The notes under the pieces: model-generated
What the model saw: the letters and a program-made list of their open reading frames with translations, nothing else
Database searches by the model: none
What the model was told of the DNA's origin: nothing
Position numbers and translations under genes: made by a program
Part shown: positions 54,501 to 64,000 of the stretch, in pieces
Numbering within the stretch: the first letter of the stretch is position 1
How the letters are laid out: each line of letters opens with the position of its first letter
From: Cheilinus undulatus
Taxonomy: Eukaryota; Chordata; Actinopteri; Labriformes; Labridae
Assembly (NCBI RefSeq): GCF_018320785.1
Contig: NC_054878.1
Coordinates: 48,628,061-48,692,060, forward strand
Direction of reading: 5' to 3'
DNA length: 64,000 nucleotides

Positions 54501-57500
54501 TCTGCTTCCATCTGCTCGCCTCTGGATAACCACACGACCTGCAGCAGCCAATCAGATCCCTCCTGGGTGTGTAGACATGGTGACAGAGGTCAGAGGGTTC
54601 ACTGACCCTCAGAAGGAGGAGTACTTCAGGAAGAGGTTCAGAGATGAGGAGCAGGCCAGCAGAATCATCTCCCACCTCAAGACCTCCAGAAGCCTCCACA
54701 TCATGTGCCACATCCCAGTCTTCTGCTGGATCACTGCTACAGTCCTGGAGGATCTGCTGAAGACCAGAGAGGGAGGACAGCTGCCCAAGACCCTGACTGA
54801 GATGTACATCTACTTCCTGGTGGTCCAGACCAAAGTGAAGAACATCAAGTATGATGGAGGCGCTGAGACGGATCCACATTGGAGTCCAGAGACCAGGAAG
54901 ATGGTTGAGTCTCTGGGAAAACTGGCTTTTGAGCAGCTGCAGAAAGGAAACCTGATCTTCTATGACTCAGACCTGATGGAGTGTGGCATCGATATCAGAG
55001 CAGCCTCTGTGTACTCAGGAGTGTTCACACAGGTCTTCAGAGAGGAGAGAGGACTGTACCAGGACCAGGTCTTCTGCTTCATCCATCTGAGTGTTCAGGA
55101 GTTTCTGGCTGCCTTTCATGTCCACCTGACCTTCACCAACTCTGGAGTCAATCTGATGCTAAGGAGACCAACTCCATCCCTAATACCTAAAATCTTTAGA
55201 GACAAAGACACACTAAAGTATCTCCATCAGAATGCTGTGGACCAGGCCTTACAGAGCCCAAATGGACACCTGGACTTGTTCCTCCGATTCCTCCTGGGTC
55301 TTTCCCTGCAAACCAATCAAAAACTTCTACAAGATCTGCTGACACATAAAGGACGTGACTCAAAGACCTGTCAGGAAACAGCCCAGTACATTTTGACGAA
55401 GATAAGAGCGAATGTGTCTGCAGAGAAAAGCATCAACCTGTTCCACTGTCTGAATGAACTGAATGATCATTCTCTGGTGAAGAAGATCCAACAGTCCCTG
55501 AGATCAGGATGTCTCTCCACAGATTCTTTATCTTCTCCTCAGTGGTCAGCTCTGGTTTTCATCTTACTGTCATCACAAAGAGATTTGGACGCGTTCGACC
55601 TGAAGAAATTCTCTGCTTCAGAGAATACTCTCCTGAGGCTGCTGCCAGTAGTCAGAGCCTCTTACAAAGCTGTGTAGGTGGATAAATCAGTATGAAAATA
55701 AGAGTGCATTATTAATCTGAGGGGGGGATTTTAATTATTAGAGGTTACAGGAGAGTTGCACAATTTAGCAGTTTGACATACAGAAAAAATATTTAAAATT
55801 AGATTTTAAAAAAAGTGCATGTTACTGGAAGAATTTAAATTATCTGCGAAGGTGCAGAGGGTGTAATGCCTACTTCAACATCCCATTCTTCTTCAGGTTG
55901 AGTGGATGTAACCTGTCAGAGAGAAGCTGTGAAGCTCTGTCTTCAGTCCTCAGCTCTCAGTCCTCCAGTCTGAGAGAGCTGGACCTGAGTAACAATGGCC
56001 TACAGGATTCAGGAGTGAAGCTGCTTTCTGCTGGACTCAGGAGTCCACACAGTAAACTGGAAAGTTTAAGGTCAGTTTGAGGCTGATTGTTAACTCTCAC
56101 TAATATTTCTTTGTCATTTTATGTGACATAAGAAGAAGAAAAAACTGATTTACCTTCTACAATTAATGAGGCCATCAGTATGACCTAAAAAATATACATC
56201 CAGTTTAAGTTAATGGTAATAATTTAACTATAAAACAATATATTTACTGCAATATAATGTTATAATTTTTATAATGTGGTGATATTTTCTTCAATTTTAC
56301 AGTTTTATTATTAGATGTCATGTTAATATGTACAACATACTTTAGAGATGGCTGTCATTATTCTTAAATTTAACAGCAATTTATTCATATGGCTTTGAAG
56401 GTTGACTGGATGTAACCTGTCAGAGAGAAGCTGTGAAGCTCTGTCTTCAGTCCTCAGCTCTCAGTCCTCCAGTCTGAGAGAGCTGGACCTGAGTAACAAT
56501 GGCCTACAGGATTCAGGAGTGAAGCTGCTTTCTGCTGGACTCAAGGGTCCACACAGTAAACTGGAAAGTTTAAGGTCAGTTTGAGGCTGTTTACCAGTCT
56601 ATCAATATCAATCAAACAATCAAGCTTTATTTGTAGAAGGCCAACTTGAACAAGTAATCTGTAGAGCAGGGGTTTTCAAAGTGTGTGAGAGTGAGCCTCG
56701 TCTAAGAGAAAATTAATCATTCAGTGGGCCTCCACCCACATAAAGATTCAGACTGAAAAAAAAGAACTTAACCATATTTTAAAACATTTATGTCTAATTT
56801 TAAATATTTTTAACATTTTTATATCTTTGATATTTTGGTCTGCAAATGTTCTTAAAAATCCGTTGTCACCAGGTAATCAGTTATTTGGTTTCAGTAATGA
56901 AATTATTGCCAATACTACCTGATTATTCTGCTCTGATAATCCTTAAAGCAGCGTTACTCAAGCAAGGAGTCAGACTGTTGAAAAATACCTCTGCAAGAGC
57001 CCCAATCTAAGTGGTGAAAAGTGGCAAAAACAGTTTAAAGTAGCAATAGAAATAAGTTAAAGATGGCAAATATGGTCAAAAAGCAGCAAAAAATGGGTGA
57101 AAATGGGCAAAAAATGGGATAAAAGGTGAGAAAGGATGGGTGAGAGGTGACAAAAAATGAGTAACAGGTGGCAAAAACAAGGCAAAAAAAAGAGTAAAAA
57201 AAGCAGTCAAGAGTTGCAAAAATGGGCAAAAAGTAGGAAAAAAGTGGTATTTAATGACAAAAGGATGCTTAAATTGGTGAAAAATGGAAAAAAAAAAAAA
57301 AAAAAAAAAGCTTAAAGTAGCAACAAAAATAAGTTAAAGATGGCCAAAATGGTCAAAAAGCAGCAAAAATGGGTGAAAACAGGCAAAAAAAAAATGGGGA
57401 TAAAAAGTGGGGAAAAAAGATGGATGAGAAGTGACAAAAAAATGAGTAACAGTCGCGAAAAAAAAAGGTCCAAAGTTGGCAAAAAACAATGAGTAAAAAA

Positions 57501-60500
57501 TGCTTAAATTGGTGAAAAATGGCTGGAAAAAAAGAGGGGAAAAAGGGCAAAATTTGGAAAAAAGTGGCAAAAAGAAGTGGCAAATATGGGCAAAAAGTAG
57601 GAAAAAAGTGGTATTTAGTGACAAAAGGATGCTTAAATGGATGAAAAGTGTAAAAAAAAACATGGTATATAGGGGCAAAAAAGTTTCCCCTTTTTAAGGT
57701 TTTCTGGGGGAATAATATTTAAAATGAAGACATCGAAGAGCCACTAATAATCACACATTGAGTATCACTGCCTTAAAGTAACTATAAGTCTATTCATTTT
57801 GCTCCATAGACAGCAGAAGTTAGCAAAGCAAATCACTTTTATTTCTGGTTTATGTATCCCCCTGAAGTTCTGTGGCGCCCCCCCAGGGGAGGCCCGCCTC
57901 ACACTTTGAAAACCACTGCTCTAGAGATTTTACAATGATGTTAGGGCAAGACTGTACTCAGTGCTATATTATGTAGTTCAGCACTAAGCAACATTTAGTG
58001 GTGTTTTTAGTGGCAATGAAAAATTCTGCTTTGCTAGGAAGAAACTCTGAGCAGATCCAAACCCATGTTGAACAGCAATCTGCTGAAGGGATAGAGGGAG
58101 ATGCAAAATAAACAAGACCAGGATGCAGAAGAGGAGAAGAGAGAAAGTCTCTAAAGTCTCTGAATGGACTTACTGTCATTGTTTCAACATTAGTGAAGAT
58201 GGTGATGAACTTTGTAATACAATCTGCTGTTTTGTGGATTCTTATTTCCAACAGAAATATAAGTATTGTGGTGAGGCCAAGCAATATATCAGCATTAATG
58301 TAGTGATAGATGCTGAAAAAGTGGGAAGAAATACTAATGTATAATATTTTTTTTATGGCTGTTTATGTATTGTGTCCATTTTTGGACACAAAGATGCTGA
58401 GTGTAACTTTCTTTATTTCATTTTGATTCAAAATACTTTATTTGTCCCTGAAAGGCAATCAAAAGGCACAGAGAAGAGCAACGAGGACAGAGACACAACA
58501 TTTTAAAATTGCAAGAAATAAATATTGCAGGAAATAACACAGAAATAAGTAAATTAAAGGCATGGGCCATATTGCCCCCTATTCTGCCTATTTGTTAAAA
58601 AAAACAGCTGATGTATATGCGTTAATAACTTTTTTATTTTAGTATATTAATTTTATATGGTTAAAAAGATTTATTCAGAAAATCTTGAAATGTAGAGATG
58701 AGATACTTCAGATAGGTGAAAAAAACATGACGAGTTAAAATTACTCATTTTTTTAATCATTATATGTCATCACTGAATACCAATACAAAATCACCAAAAA
58801 CTTGGCATCCATCTTGAATTGATAAAAATAATATACATATTAGTGTATCTGATGGAGCTGACAAAAATGATGTAATGGTCAGCAAACAAAATCATATTTT
58901 AGAAACAATGTTGAATTTAAAACCTGTTCCCTAAAATAACTGTGAGTTCAGACACCCACCTATACAATTATCACTTCAAATTAATGTAGTGAAGTAAAAG
59001 TACAGGGCCAGTTTTGGAACATGTGTTGTCCAGCTATGGCCAGTCCTCCAGTTTAGATCCTTAAGTAAACTATACTTTTTCTATCTCCAGTCTCTCAGAC
59101 TGTCTGATTACAGAGGACGGATGTTCCTCTCTGGTCTCAGCTCTGAAAGCCAACCCCTCCTACCTGAGAAAGCTGGACCTGAGCCACAACCATCCAGGAG
59201 ACTCAGGAGTGAAACTGATTTCTTCTGTGCTGAAGAGTCAGTACTGTAAGCTGGAAACTTTAAGGTCAGTCAAATGCTGGTCACTTGTACAGTCAGCAGG
59301 ATTTTGCACAGTTGTTTTAATTGGTATTAAAGCAAAAATATCCTTGATGTTATAATATTCATCAGGTCTAAAGGTTAAGATACTTAGAGAATTTTGAGCA
59401 TTGACATAAATGCAAAAAATGTGATAATTTACTGGATCCTTTAATCATGCATTGTTGAAAACAGCATGGCAAACATCTTAAATATGACTTTTTCCCAACA
59501 TGATTTTTCAAGGTTAACTGTATGCAATCTGTCAGAGAGAAGCTGTGAAGTTTTCTCATCAGTCCTCAGTTCCCAGTCCTCCAGTCTGACAGAGCTTGAC
59601 CTCAGTGACTGCAACCTGCAGGATTCAGGAGTGAATCTACTTTCTGCAGGACTGGGGAGTCTACACTGTAAACTGAAAGCACTAAGGTCAGTCTTGTGCT
59701 GCGTTCGGATAAAACGCAGAAATAAATATTCAGGTGGCATGAAGGCATGACTTCCCACGCAAAGATGATCACGTTCTCAAATTCATTGAGCCAAATCTTT
59801 GCTCTTAACACCTGGAAGAAACATAGGAGGAAGAGTGACTTTTCGCCTTGATATCAACATTTCACCCTTTCATGCTGTGCTCAAACATGATAGAAGCTGC
59901 CACTGAATTACTGTCCTGTAAAGATGTAGAAGACCCAGAAAAGACCATCTAGACCATCCTCTCTGATGTGGCTTATTATAATAGACCAGCAAAATCATTC
60001 ATATTATTATAAAGACTATACCCTACTATAATGGTCCAGCATTAATCATTAATATTATAATACAGCCTATACCCTCTGGGTTAAGGTTAGGGTTGTCCTC
60101 ATTCCTGATGTCATCATCATCATCATCATAACCTGTCAACACTGATTACCTGGCGTGCCATTGCCTCAAGCAAATTTGCCAAAAAAGTTGAATATTTTGA
60201 ACTCAGGGAAAAGGTGAATTCTACTCATCTCACTGCTGTTAACGTCTGTTGGATGTTGCCCTACACAGATTGGCATTATGTCATTGCCCTTCCAAGTAAT
60301 GTCACTATACAAAAAATTTTTAATTTGATTTGGTCTCAGTGTACCTTTAGACCAACTCTAAACTGTTGGTAGCTTTAAGTGACATTAAGAAAAAAAAAAA
60401 AACCTTATGTATTAATATTCATCAGATCAACAGTTAAGATACTTTGATGAGCTTTAAGCATTTAAATAAATGCAAAAAACATTTTTTCTAAAATGTTTTA

Positions 60501-63174
60501 TTAAAGGTTAACTGGATGTAACCTGTCAGAGAGAAGCTGTGAAGCTCTGTCTTCAGTGCTCAGTTCCCAGTCCTCCAGTCTGAGAGAGCTGGACCTGAGT
60601 GACAACAGCCTGCAGGATTCAGGAGTAAAAGTCCTTTCTGTTGGACTGGAGAGTCCACACAGTAAACTGGAAACTCTCAGGTGAGGATGAAGCTCTTTGT
60701 TCCTTTTATTTATAGACCCTGTAAAGTGAAACCCAAAATTTGTGTCTTTACACTCTAGATATGTTGGAATATGGTTGCTGTAAACATGTGAAAACACTGA
60801 CATCTTTGTGTTACTGAATTTTTTATTTAGACCGTTAGAAAGCATGTAAGTTAACAGTCAGTTAAAAGCTGTTTTTTGGTTCATTATGAAGTAAATTTCT
60901 CAAACCTAGCAGCATGATGGCGTATGGATCATTTAAAGCATTTTAGCGGAGATTTGAGCCAGAAAATAGACTTTGTCTCTTCTCTAGCACAGAGCCAGGC
61001 AGCTGGCTATGATACAGGTTGCCGTAAGGTCACAGAGCATGATAAATACTACAGTACTTTTCTGTTTTTTCACATGAACCAGATGCAGCAGGAACAAGCA
61101 TCTGACCTGCTGAAGGTGTTTTAATCCAGATTTCTTTTGTCTTTAGTCCTGAATGATTAAAAGAAGCAGACTGTGGCTATCTCTCTACAAGCAGAAACAG
61201 TTTAATCCCTCGAGATGCTAAGCTTTTGTAAAGTGACAGTCTACTTCTGCCAAGTCGGTCACAGTAAAAGCCTCCAATACCAAGCATCAGTGAATACTTT
61301 TATTTTGAAGAGCAACATCAGGAAATGGAGTGTTTTCAGCAGCAACTTAACAACAAAGACATCTCAAAAATGTATGAACTTCACATAACTCAGAAAAGGA
61401 TACTGAGGAATACCTGAAGAGTTAAATATAAATGAGAAAATGAGCCTGAGACTCTTTCTAACTCATCTGTCATGACATAAATGTGACTGTTTCTCTGCTG
61501 GCTGACACAGAGAGCTGACAGGTCCAGCTGTGCAGACAGATGATTCCTCCAATCAGATTGTAGCATTTTTTAAAATCGGAGAGGATTTTATTTCTCCTGA
61601 GTGGGCGTGGCTTCAGCTCATTCATTTGACATGCTTACACCATCCTGGAGCAGCTTTTACTGCCTCATTTTTCATGATTTGAAACTTAAATTTATAAACT
61701 TGGAAATTTTTTATTTGAGTGAAATTTTGCCTGGTGGTTCAGAACACATTGGCTTGTCATAGAACAAACCTAAATACAGATTTATTATCACTGTATAGGG
61801 TATTTTAAGTTGCAAAACACTGGGAATAAGTTAAGTTGCAGTATGAATTTCATGCCTCCATTAATGTCTCCATATAAAAATAGAAACACTAACATACAGA
61901 GCTTAACAAATGTATTAGACCAGCTGTCATCTCTGTCTCAGAGACCGTCCAGCATCATGAAGTGCTTTAATGCCGACTCTTTCATTTTCAGTCAGCTCTC
62001 CACGTTTTACCATTTTGAACAGGAATGAGGAATTTCAAACTGAATTCACCCAAATTTGAGCCGGCTCACTGGGCTTCTCTGAGAAGTCAGAAATGAATCA
62101 AGCATAACATTCAAGCTCTAAAACTCATTTTTCTCTTCAGGAATGACAGTAAATAACTATAATCTGACATATTCATCAGAAATATTAATGTGCTTTACTA
62201 TTTTTTGAGGTTTTTTTTGTAAATCAGTACATTTGAAAATTCATGGATAACAATAATAATTCTATTTTAGTGTTAAAAATATAATTTGGGTTAAAGAGCT
62301 TCTACATATTGGTGTATTAACCATCACAGAAACATAAAAAATGATTTTGGTAATTACCAATGCTGTTGATTTAGGGCAGCTGTGGCAGAAACCTGACTGT
62401 GGTTAGGGTTAGGGTGGGCTAATAAATTTGTTAAGCACTGTATATGATAAATACAATTCTAATGTGTAATAAAATTATGAAGTGTGCTGCTGACCTCTTG
62501 GCCAGGTCACCCCTGTAAAAGAGACCTCGATCTGAATGGGCTTTATCTGGTAAAATAAAGGTTAAATAAAAATTTTAAAAAATCTAAAGATTAAATATTT
62601 AAATGTAAATATGTCAATGTGGAATTAAGTTTATAAATCATCAGGAGACAAGACCCCTTTCTTCCATAATCCTATGCATGCAGAGCAACACTCCCTTCTG
62701 TGCTTATTAGCTACACTAATATGATTGGACTTTTGTAAAGTTAACTGAAAAGAAAGTGGGTGGAAAATGGTTTGCACACCAGAAGCTGCTCCAAAGGCTT
62801 ATTTAATGAATATTATCACCATATGTGACGTTTCAGGCCCAAGACCTTCATCAGATAAATGGACACAGGGGATGCACCTCCAAATATGTATAGTCTGAAT
62901 CACCTGACAAGTCATGTGACATTATTATGTCAGTGTAAAGACATTATGTCTTATTTGATTTTATAAATCCCCAAGTTAACTACATTCTTTGTATCTCCAG
63001 TTTGTCAGGATGTCTGATTACAGAGGAAGGATGTTCTTCTCTGGCCTCAGCTCTGAATGCCAACCCCTCCCATCTGAGAGAGCTGGACCTGAGCTACAAC
63101 CATCCAGGAGACTCAGGACTGAAGCTGCTTTCTGCTGTACTGGAAAATCCACTCTGGAGACTGGACACTCTCAG
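42692..63174 (+). CDS. NLRC3-like NLR protein (FISNA-NACHT-LRR), 3' incomplete
   Basis: Twelve exons join in frame (42692-42789, 43370-43480, 46934-47125, 49577-49655, 49898-50156, 53870-55673, 55897-56070, 56401-56574, 59091-59264, 59513-59686, 60507-60680, 63001-63174) for 1195 codons, with no stop before the edge. The product is a cytosolic nucleotide-binding LRR protein of the large fish-specific NLR-C family, thought to act in innate immune signalling. Order: N-terminal [18 protein letters not shown]; Ser/Asp-Arg-Ser repeats; linker [19 protein letters not shown] (about 252-325); NACHT with Walker A GVAGIGKT (about 344-351) and Walker [11 protein letters not shown]; winged-helix region; six LRR exons. 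All boundaries are GT-AG with matching phases. The ligand is unknown. A B30.2 exon, common at the end of this family, would lie beyond 64000. Confidence 0.9.
42880..43300. other. NLR intron 1, possible repeat
   Basis: The 189-codon ORF across this intron (42812-43381) shows no family resemblance and overlaps the exon 2 acceptor. The sequence GCAGAGGTGGAGGCAGGCAG onward resembles a retroelement-derived fish repeat in style but has no partner here. Confidence 0.3.
43370..43480 (+). CDS. NLR coding exon 2
   Basis: 111 bp, phase 2 to 2. It encodes [20 protein letters not shown] and [16 protein letters not shown]. The acceptor CTCAG at 43365-43369 is chosen because only it keeps the frame. It holds one copy of the 16-residue motif that is triplicated in exon 3. 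Confidence 0.8.
43688..43800 (-). mobile_element. hAT-like family, terminal fragment F
   Basis: TAGTGATACTCAACCGGTGG and GAGCTGCATGTGGCTCTTTAG match the right terminus of copies A-C. The rest of the element is absent. Confidence 0.6.
44658..44682. repeat. (CA)n microsatellite
   Basis: A short CA run inside a longer CA-rich stretch from 44600. Confidence 0.9.
45155..45265. repeat. Dispersed repeat with TTTGCAAGATG core, copy 3
   Basis: CTGATTGGTCC, GGAGCTTTGCAAGATGTGC and CGCCAGTGACAAAC parallel the copy at 9495. Confidence 0.5.
45591..46019 (-). repeat. Dispersed repeat R, copy 3 (inverted, truncated)
   Basis: It begins CTAGAAAAGCACTCAGAG, equivalent to the right end of the copy at 50367, and runs to AAACTTTGAATAGAAACACACCC. 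It lacks the left half that carries the hairpin. Confidence 0.75.
46028..46226. mobile_element. Short Tc1/mariner-type MITE
   Basis: It ends TTTGCATAATAATGTGGAAAG, the same terminus as the element at 39050. An isolated terminus of the kind also lies at 45312 (TTTGCATAATAATTTGGAAT). About 200 bp, non-coding. Confidence 0.5.
46385..46690 (+). mobile_element. LINE reverse-transcriptase C-terminal fragment
   Basis: 46433-46600 encodes [40 protein letters not shown] and [10 protein letters not shown], the thumb/C-terminal block of CR1/L2-type LINE proteins. Short upstream coding has a stop. It is a dead fragment in NLR intron 2. Confidence 0.65.
46934..47125 (+). CDS. NLR coding exon 3 with triplicated motif
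   Basis: 192 bp, phase 2 to 2. After [12 protein letters not shown] come three tandem copies of [16 protein letters not shown]. It is homologous to exon 2 and preserves its phase, so exons 2 and 3 look like an exon duplication followed by internal expansion. Confidence 0.85.
46971..47114 (+). repeat. 48-bp coding repeat, three units
   Basis: Units at 46971, 47019 and 47067 are near identical (GGATCG in the first two, GGATAG in the last). The period is a multiple of three, so the frame is kept. Confidence 0.97.
47126..48807. other. NLR intron 3, proximal part
   Basis: Contains GGATGGGTACCTTTCACA...CGGTACCAATTCCCGG at 47455-47530 (terminus-like, partner not found) and a poly-A run at 48559. 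No exon. Confidence 0.4.
48320..48395. repeat. Dispersed repeat with TTTGAAAGATGG core, copy 4
   Basis: GGCCCAAACTGTTCAGACG, GAGCTTTGAAAGATGGATTC and CACCAGTATG match the copies at 9495 and 45155. Confidence 0.5.
48808..49441. mobile_element. DNA transposon with GGCCCYGTCCACA inverted ends
   Basis: Left AGGCCCCGTCCACACGGAGA; right reverse-complements to AGGCCCTGTCCACATGGAAA. The interior repeats related phrases (CGTTTTGGGTGACTG, GTTTCGTCTCCGTGTGGATG). No transposase and no clear target duplication. Confidence 0.6.
49577..49655 (+). CDS. NLR coding exon 4
   Basis: 79 bp, phase 2 to 0. It encodes [26 protein letters not shown], the linker that precedes the helical segment in this family. Donor GTATGT. 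Confidence 0.8.
49898..50156 (+). CDS. NLR coding exon 5
   Basis: 259 bp, phase 0 to 1. It encodes [33 protein letters not shown]... and [14 protein letters not shown], conserved in fish NLRs. The 3' boundary is the least certain: the GT at 50157 (GTTTGC) is weak but is the only nearby donor with the phase needed for exon 6. The GT at 50126 gives the wrong phase, and the GTAAGC at 50227 makes a stop on joining. Confidence 0.7.
50367..51051 (+). repeat. Dispersed repeat R, copy 2
   Basis: Same order of blocks as the copy at 20229, from the hairpin ACCTCTGCCAAGGAGGTTATG to GGGGGCTTTTCTAG, without the TTTG expansion. It lies in NLR intron 5. Confidence 0.8.
51122..52192. mobile_element. hAT-like element with CAGTGTTGGGAA ends
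   Basis: The left end (G)CAGTGTTGGGAAAGTTACT and right end, reverse-complemented CACTGTTGGGAATAATGCAG, are flanked by a perfect 8-bp duplication GTAACCCA (51114-51121 and 52193-52200). Sub-terminal AGTTACTAGTTACT repeats occur at both ends. No transposase. It landed at the first bases of another hAT-type terminus (CAGTGGTTTCGAAAC at 52199). Confidence 0.8.
52201..53869. other. NLR intron 5, distal part
   Basis: Contains a hAT-type left terminus at 52199 without a partner and GCTGGGTTTCCATTACATG at 52418 with hairpin-like texture. No exon before the FISNA acceptor at 53868. Confidence 0.4.
53870..55673 (+). CDS. NLR FISNA-NACHT exon
   Basis: 1804 bp, phase 1 to 2. It opens [20 protein letters not shown] then [20 protein letters not shown] (FISNA). 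It contains Walker [13 protein letters not shown] (about 54159), Walker [13 protein letters not shown] (about 54373), the sensor-1-like [13 protein letters not shown] and a winged-helix/helical region ending [13 protein letters not shown]. All key ATPase residues are present. The upstream in-frame [15 protein letters not shown] is intron read-through, not a signal peptide. Donor GTAGGT at 55674. Confidence 0.93.
55897..56070 (+). CDS. NLR LRR exon a
   Basis: 174 bp (58 codons), phase 2 to 2. [40 protein letters not shown]: two ribonuclease-inhibitor-type leucine-rich repeats. Donor GTCAGT. Confidence 0.92.
56401..56574 (+). CDS. NLR LRR exon b, near-identical to exon a
   Basis: 174 bp differing from exon a at only three bases (S/T after the first Leu, and RS to KG in AGLRSPH). 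It has the same phase and the same GTCAGTTTGAGGCTG after the exon. A very recent tandem duplication. The acceptor (GGCTTTGAAG) is pyrimidine-poor. Confidence 0.88.
56667..57918. mobile_element. hAT-like element hosting hAT copy D
   Basis: Left end CAGGGGTTTTCAAAGTGTGT; right end reverse-complements to CAGTGGTTTTCAAAGTGTGA. The 8-bp flanks CTGTAGAG and CTCTAGAG match at seven positions. Without the nested copy it is about 420 bp. It lies in the intron between LRR exons b and c. Confidence 0.8.
56949..57770 (+). mobile_element. hAT-like non-autonomous element, copy D
   Basis: Perfect 8-bp duplication CCTTAAAG at 56941-56948 and 57771-57778. Left end CAGCGTTACTCAAG; right end reverse-complements to CAGTGATACTCAATG. 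The interior is the purine-rich array (GGCAAAAAGCAGCAAAAATG units). It is inserted in the hAT-like element at 56667. Confidence 0.92.
57990..58140. repeat. Dispersed repeat, paired with 63370
   Basis: AGCAGATCCAAACCCATGTTGAACAGCAATCTGCTGAAGG...GACCAGGATGCAGAAGAGGA parallels CAAACAGAACCACACTCATGTTGACAGCCATCTGCTGGGG...GACTAGGATGCAGGAAG at 63425. It is a recurrent non-coding fish repeat of unknown class. Both copies lie downstream of LRR exons. Confidence 0.6.
58141..59090. other. NLR intron between LRR exons b and c
   Basis: AT-rich. 58430-58550 resembles the reversed 3' end of a retroposon (TACTTTATTTGTCCCTGAAA). No coding. Confidence 0.4.
59091..59264 (+). CDS. NLR LRR exon c (second LRR type)
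   Basis: 174 bp, phase 2 to 2. [40 protein letters not shown]. It is a different LRR subtype from a, b, d and e, and pairs with exon f. Acceptor CTATCTCCAG. Confidence 0.92.
59513..59686 (+). CDS. NLR LRR exon d
   Basis: 174 bp. [40 protein letters not shown]. First LRR type, more diverged than a and b. Its acceptor (TTTTTCAAG) is intact. Confidence 0.9.
59687..60506. other. NLR intron between LRR exons d and e
   Basis: Non-coding. Short (CAT)n at 60115. No transposon ends. Confidence 0.4.
60507..60680 (+). CDS. NLR LRR exon e
   Basis: 174 bp. [40 protein letters not shown]. First LRR type. Donor GTGAGG. The acceptor TTAAAG has a weak pyrimidine tract. Confidence 0.9.
60713..61806 (+). mobile_element. 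MITE family of 18745-19363, second copy
   Basis: It begins GACCCTGTAAAGTGAAA and ends with CACTGTATAGGGTA. Blocks such as GAGTGGGCGTGGCTTCAGCT, CACCATCCTGGAGCAG and GCCTCATTTTTCATGAT are the reverse complement of 18745-19363. It is longer and more diverged, with extra sequence near 60990-61500. Confidence 0.65.
61807..63000. other. NLR intron between LRR exons e and f
   Basis: No coding. Around 62825 the phrase TGACGTTTCAGGCCCAAGAC...CATCAGATAA resembles a common fish retroelement end, unassigned. Confidence 0.4.
63001..63174 (+). CDS. NLR LRR exon f (second LRR type)
   Basis: 174 bp. [40 protein letters not shown]. Second LRR type. Donor GTAAAA. The phase is left open for a further exon beyond the window. 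Confidence 0.92.
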
Positions 63175-64000
63175 GTAAAAATAAACAACAGCTCATCATC
63201 TGATGTGTGTTTAACTTCTTTACTGTATTTAAACATTATTTTGTCCAGCATTGATTTACTGACACAGTTTCTTAATTCATCAGTTTGTTTTTCATATTGA
63301 GTTTCATCATCACATTATTTTTCATCAATATTTCTGAGTTTGTTTTTGAAAATCATTTCTGTTCACAGTCGTAAATGCCGCTACTGTGGCGAGGAAAATC
63401 TTCCCTTTATAATGGACAGGAATCTCAAACAGAACCACACTCATGTTGACAGCCATCTGCTGGGGTTGGAAAAGGGGTAGGGGGGAGAAAAAGGAGAGAA
63501 GACTAGGATGCAGGAAGTAGGACAAGAAAAACAACAAATACAAAAAATGGAAGACAAATTTATGGCTGTCATGGCCATAAACTTATGTCCTATTTTGCAG
63601 GATATGGCTAAAACATCAATAAAGATGGTAGCAGTATGTGAAGACTAAGCATTAATAACAATGATTAACAGAAAACAGAACACTGTAACATCAGCTTTAG
63701 CGGCTAGAATGGGTGATAAAAAGAACTACTTGTAGTGTAGAAAACTACACCTGTTCACATAAAAATGATGGTCACATAAGACATGGGTCCAGGTCTGGAC
63801 AGGATGGCTTCTTGGTCTAGATCTGGACTGTAGTCCAGTAATTAGCTACCTGGGTTCTGTGATCAGATTCTCTGATTCAAAAATATAAATTACAAAAAAA
63901 AAAAAAAAAAAAATCTGAAGCTTTTTCCCCAAAGGAAATTCACCGGTTAAAGTGGAAGCTGGTTTACTGGCTGCAGAGTGTTCTAATAAAAAGCAGATAG
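63175..64000. other. NLR intron after LRR exon f, to window edge
   Basis: No further exon is visible. 63370-63535 is the second copy of the dispersed repeat at 57990. A poly-A run is at 63890. Confidence 0.45.

Overview
The window is vertebrate nuclear DNA from a teleost fish. The coding genes have many exons and GT-AG introns. One gene carries the fish-specific FISNA-NACHT-LRR architecture. The rest is dense in DNA-transposon remnants typical of fish genomes (hAT, Tc1/mariner, TTAA-site MITEs, PIF/Harbinger), with LINEs and microsatellites. The species cannot be named from sequence alone. There is no sign of a prokaryotic or viral genome.

Two host genes are supported. A beta-taxilin gene (txlnb-like) runs on the minus strand from its ATG at 29891 to its stop at 11068. 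It has ten coding exons that join in frame into 779 codons, a probable 5' UTR exon near 34780-34960 and an AATAAA at 10764-10759. Its last exon holds an in-frame 45-bp coding minisatellite. On the plus strand an NLRC3-like gene starts at 42692 and runs off the right edge. Twelve coding exons join in frame: an N-terminal exon, two exons with a repeated [12 protein letters not shown] motif, two linker exons, a 1.8-kb FISNA-NACHT exon, then six 174-bp LRR exons. The 3' end, usually more LRRs and sometimes B30.2, lies outside. The two genes point away from each other, and about 3 kb between them is mostly a 19-bp tandem array plus transposon debris.

Layout: 1-11 kb is intergenic and repeat-rich (Tc1/mariner copies with internal minisatellites, hAT elements, a solo LTR, a Harbinger remnant). 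11-35 kb is txlnb, whose introns hold an uninterrupted 1014-codon LINE ORF in antisense, a TTAA MITE, nested hAT elements and an L2-like LINE split by a hAT. 35-42 kb is the divergent intergenic region. 42.7-64 kb is the NLR gene, with elements in most large introns.

The most striking pattern is one non-autonomous hAT-like family with CAGTGNTACTCAA ends and 8-bp target duplications (five full copies, one fragment). Its interior is a degenerate purine-rich array, and it has repeatedly inserted into other transposons. A second pattern is tandem amplification of internal segments of a Tc1/mariner-type element, seen independently in two copies. No new enzymatic or defence system was found. The NLR gene is the only immune-type locus, and its family is well known.
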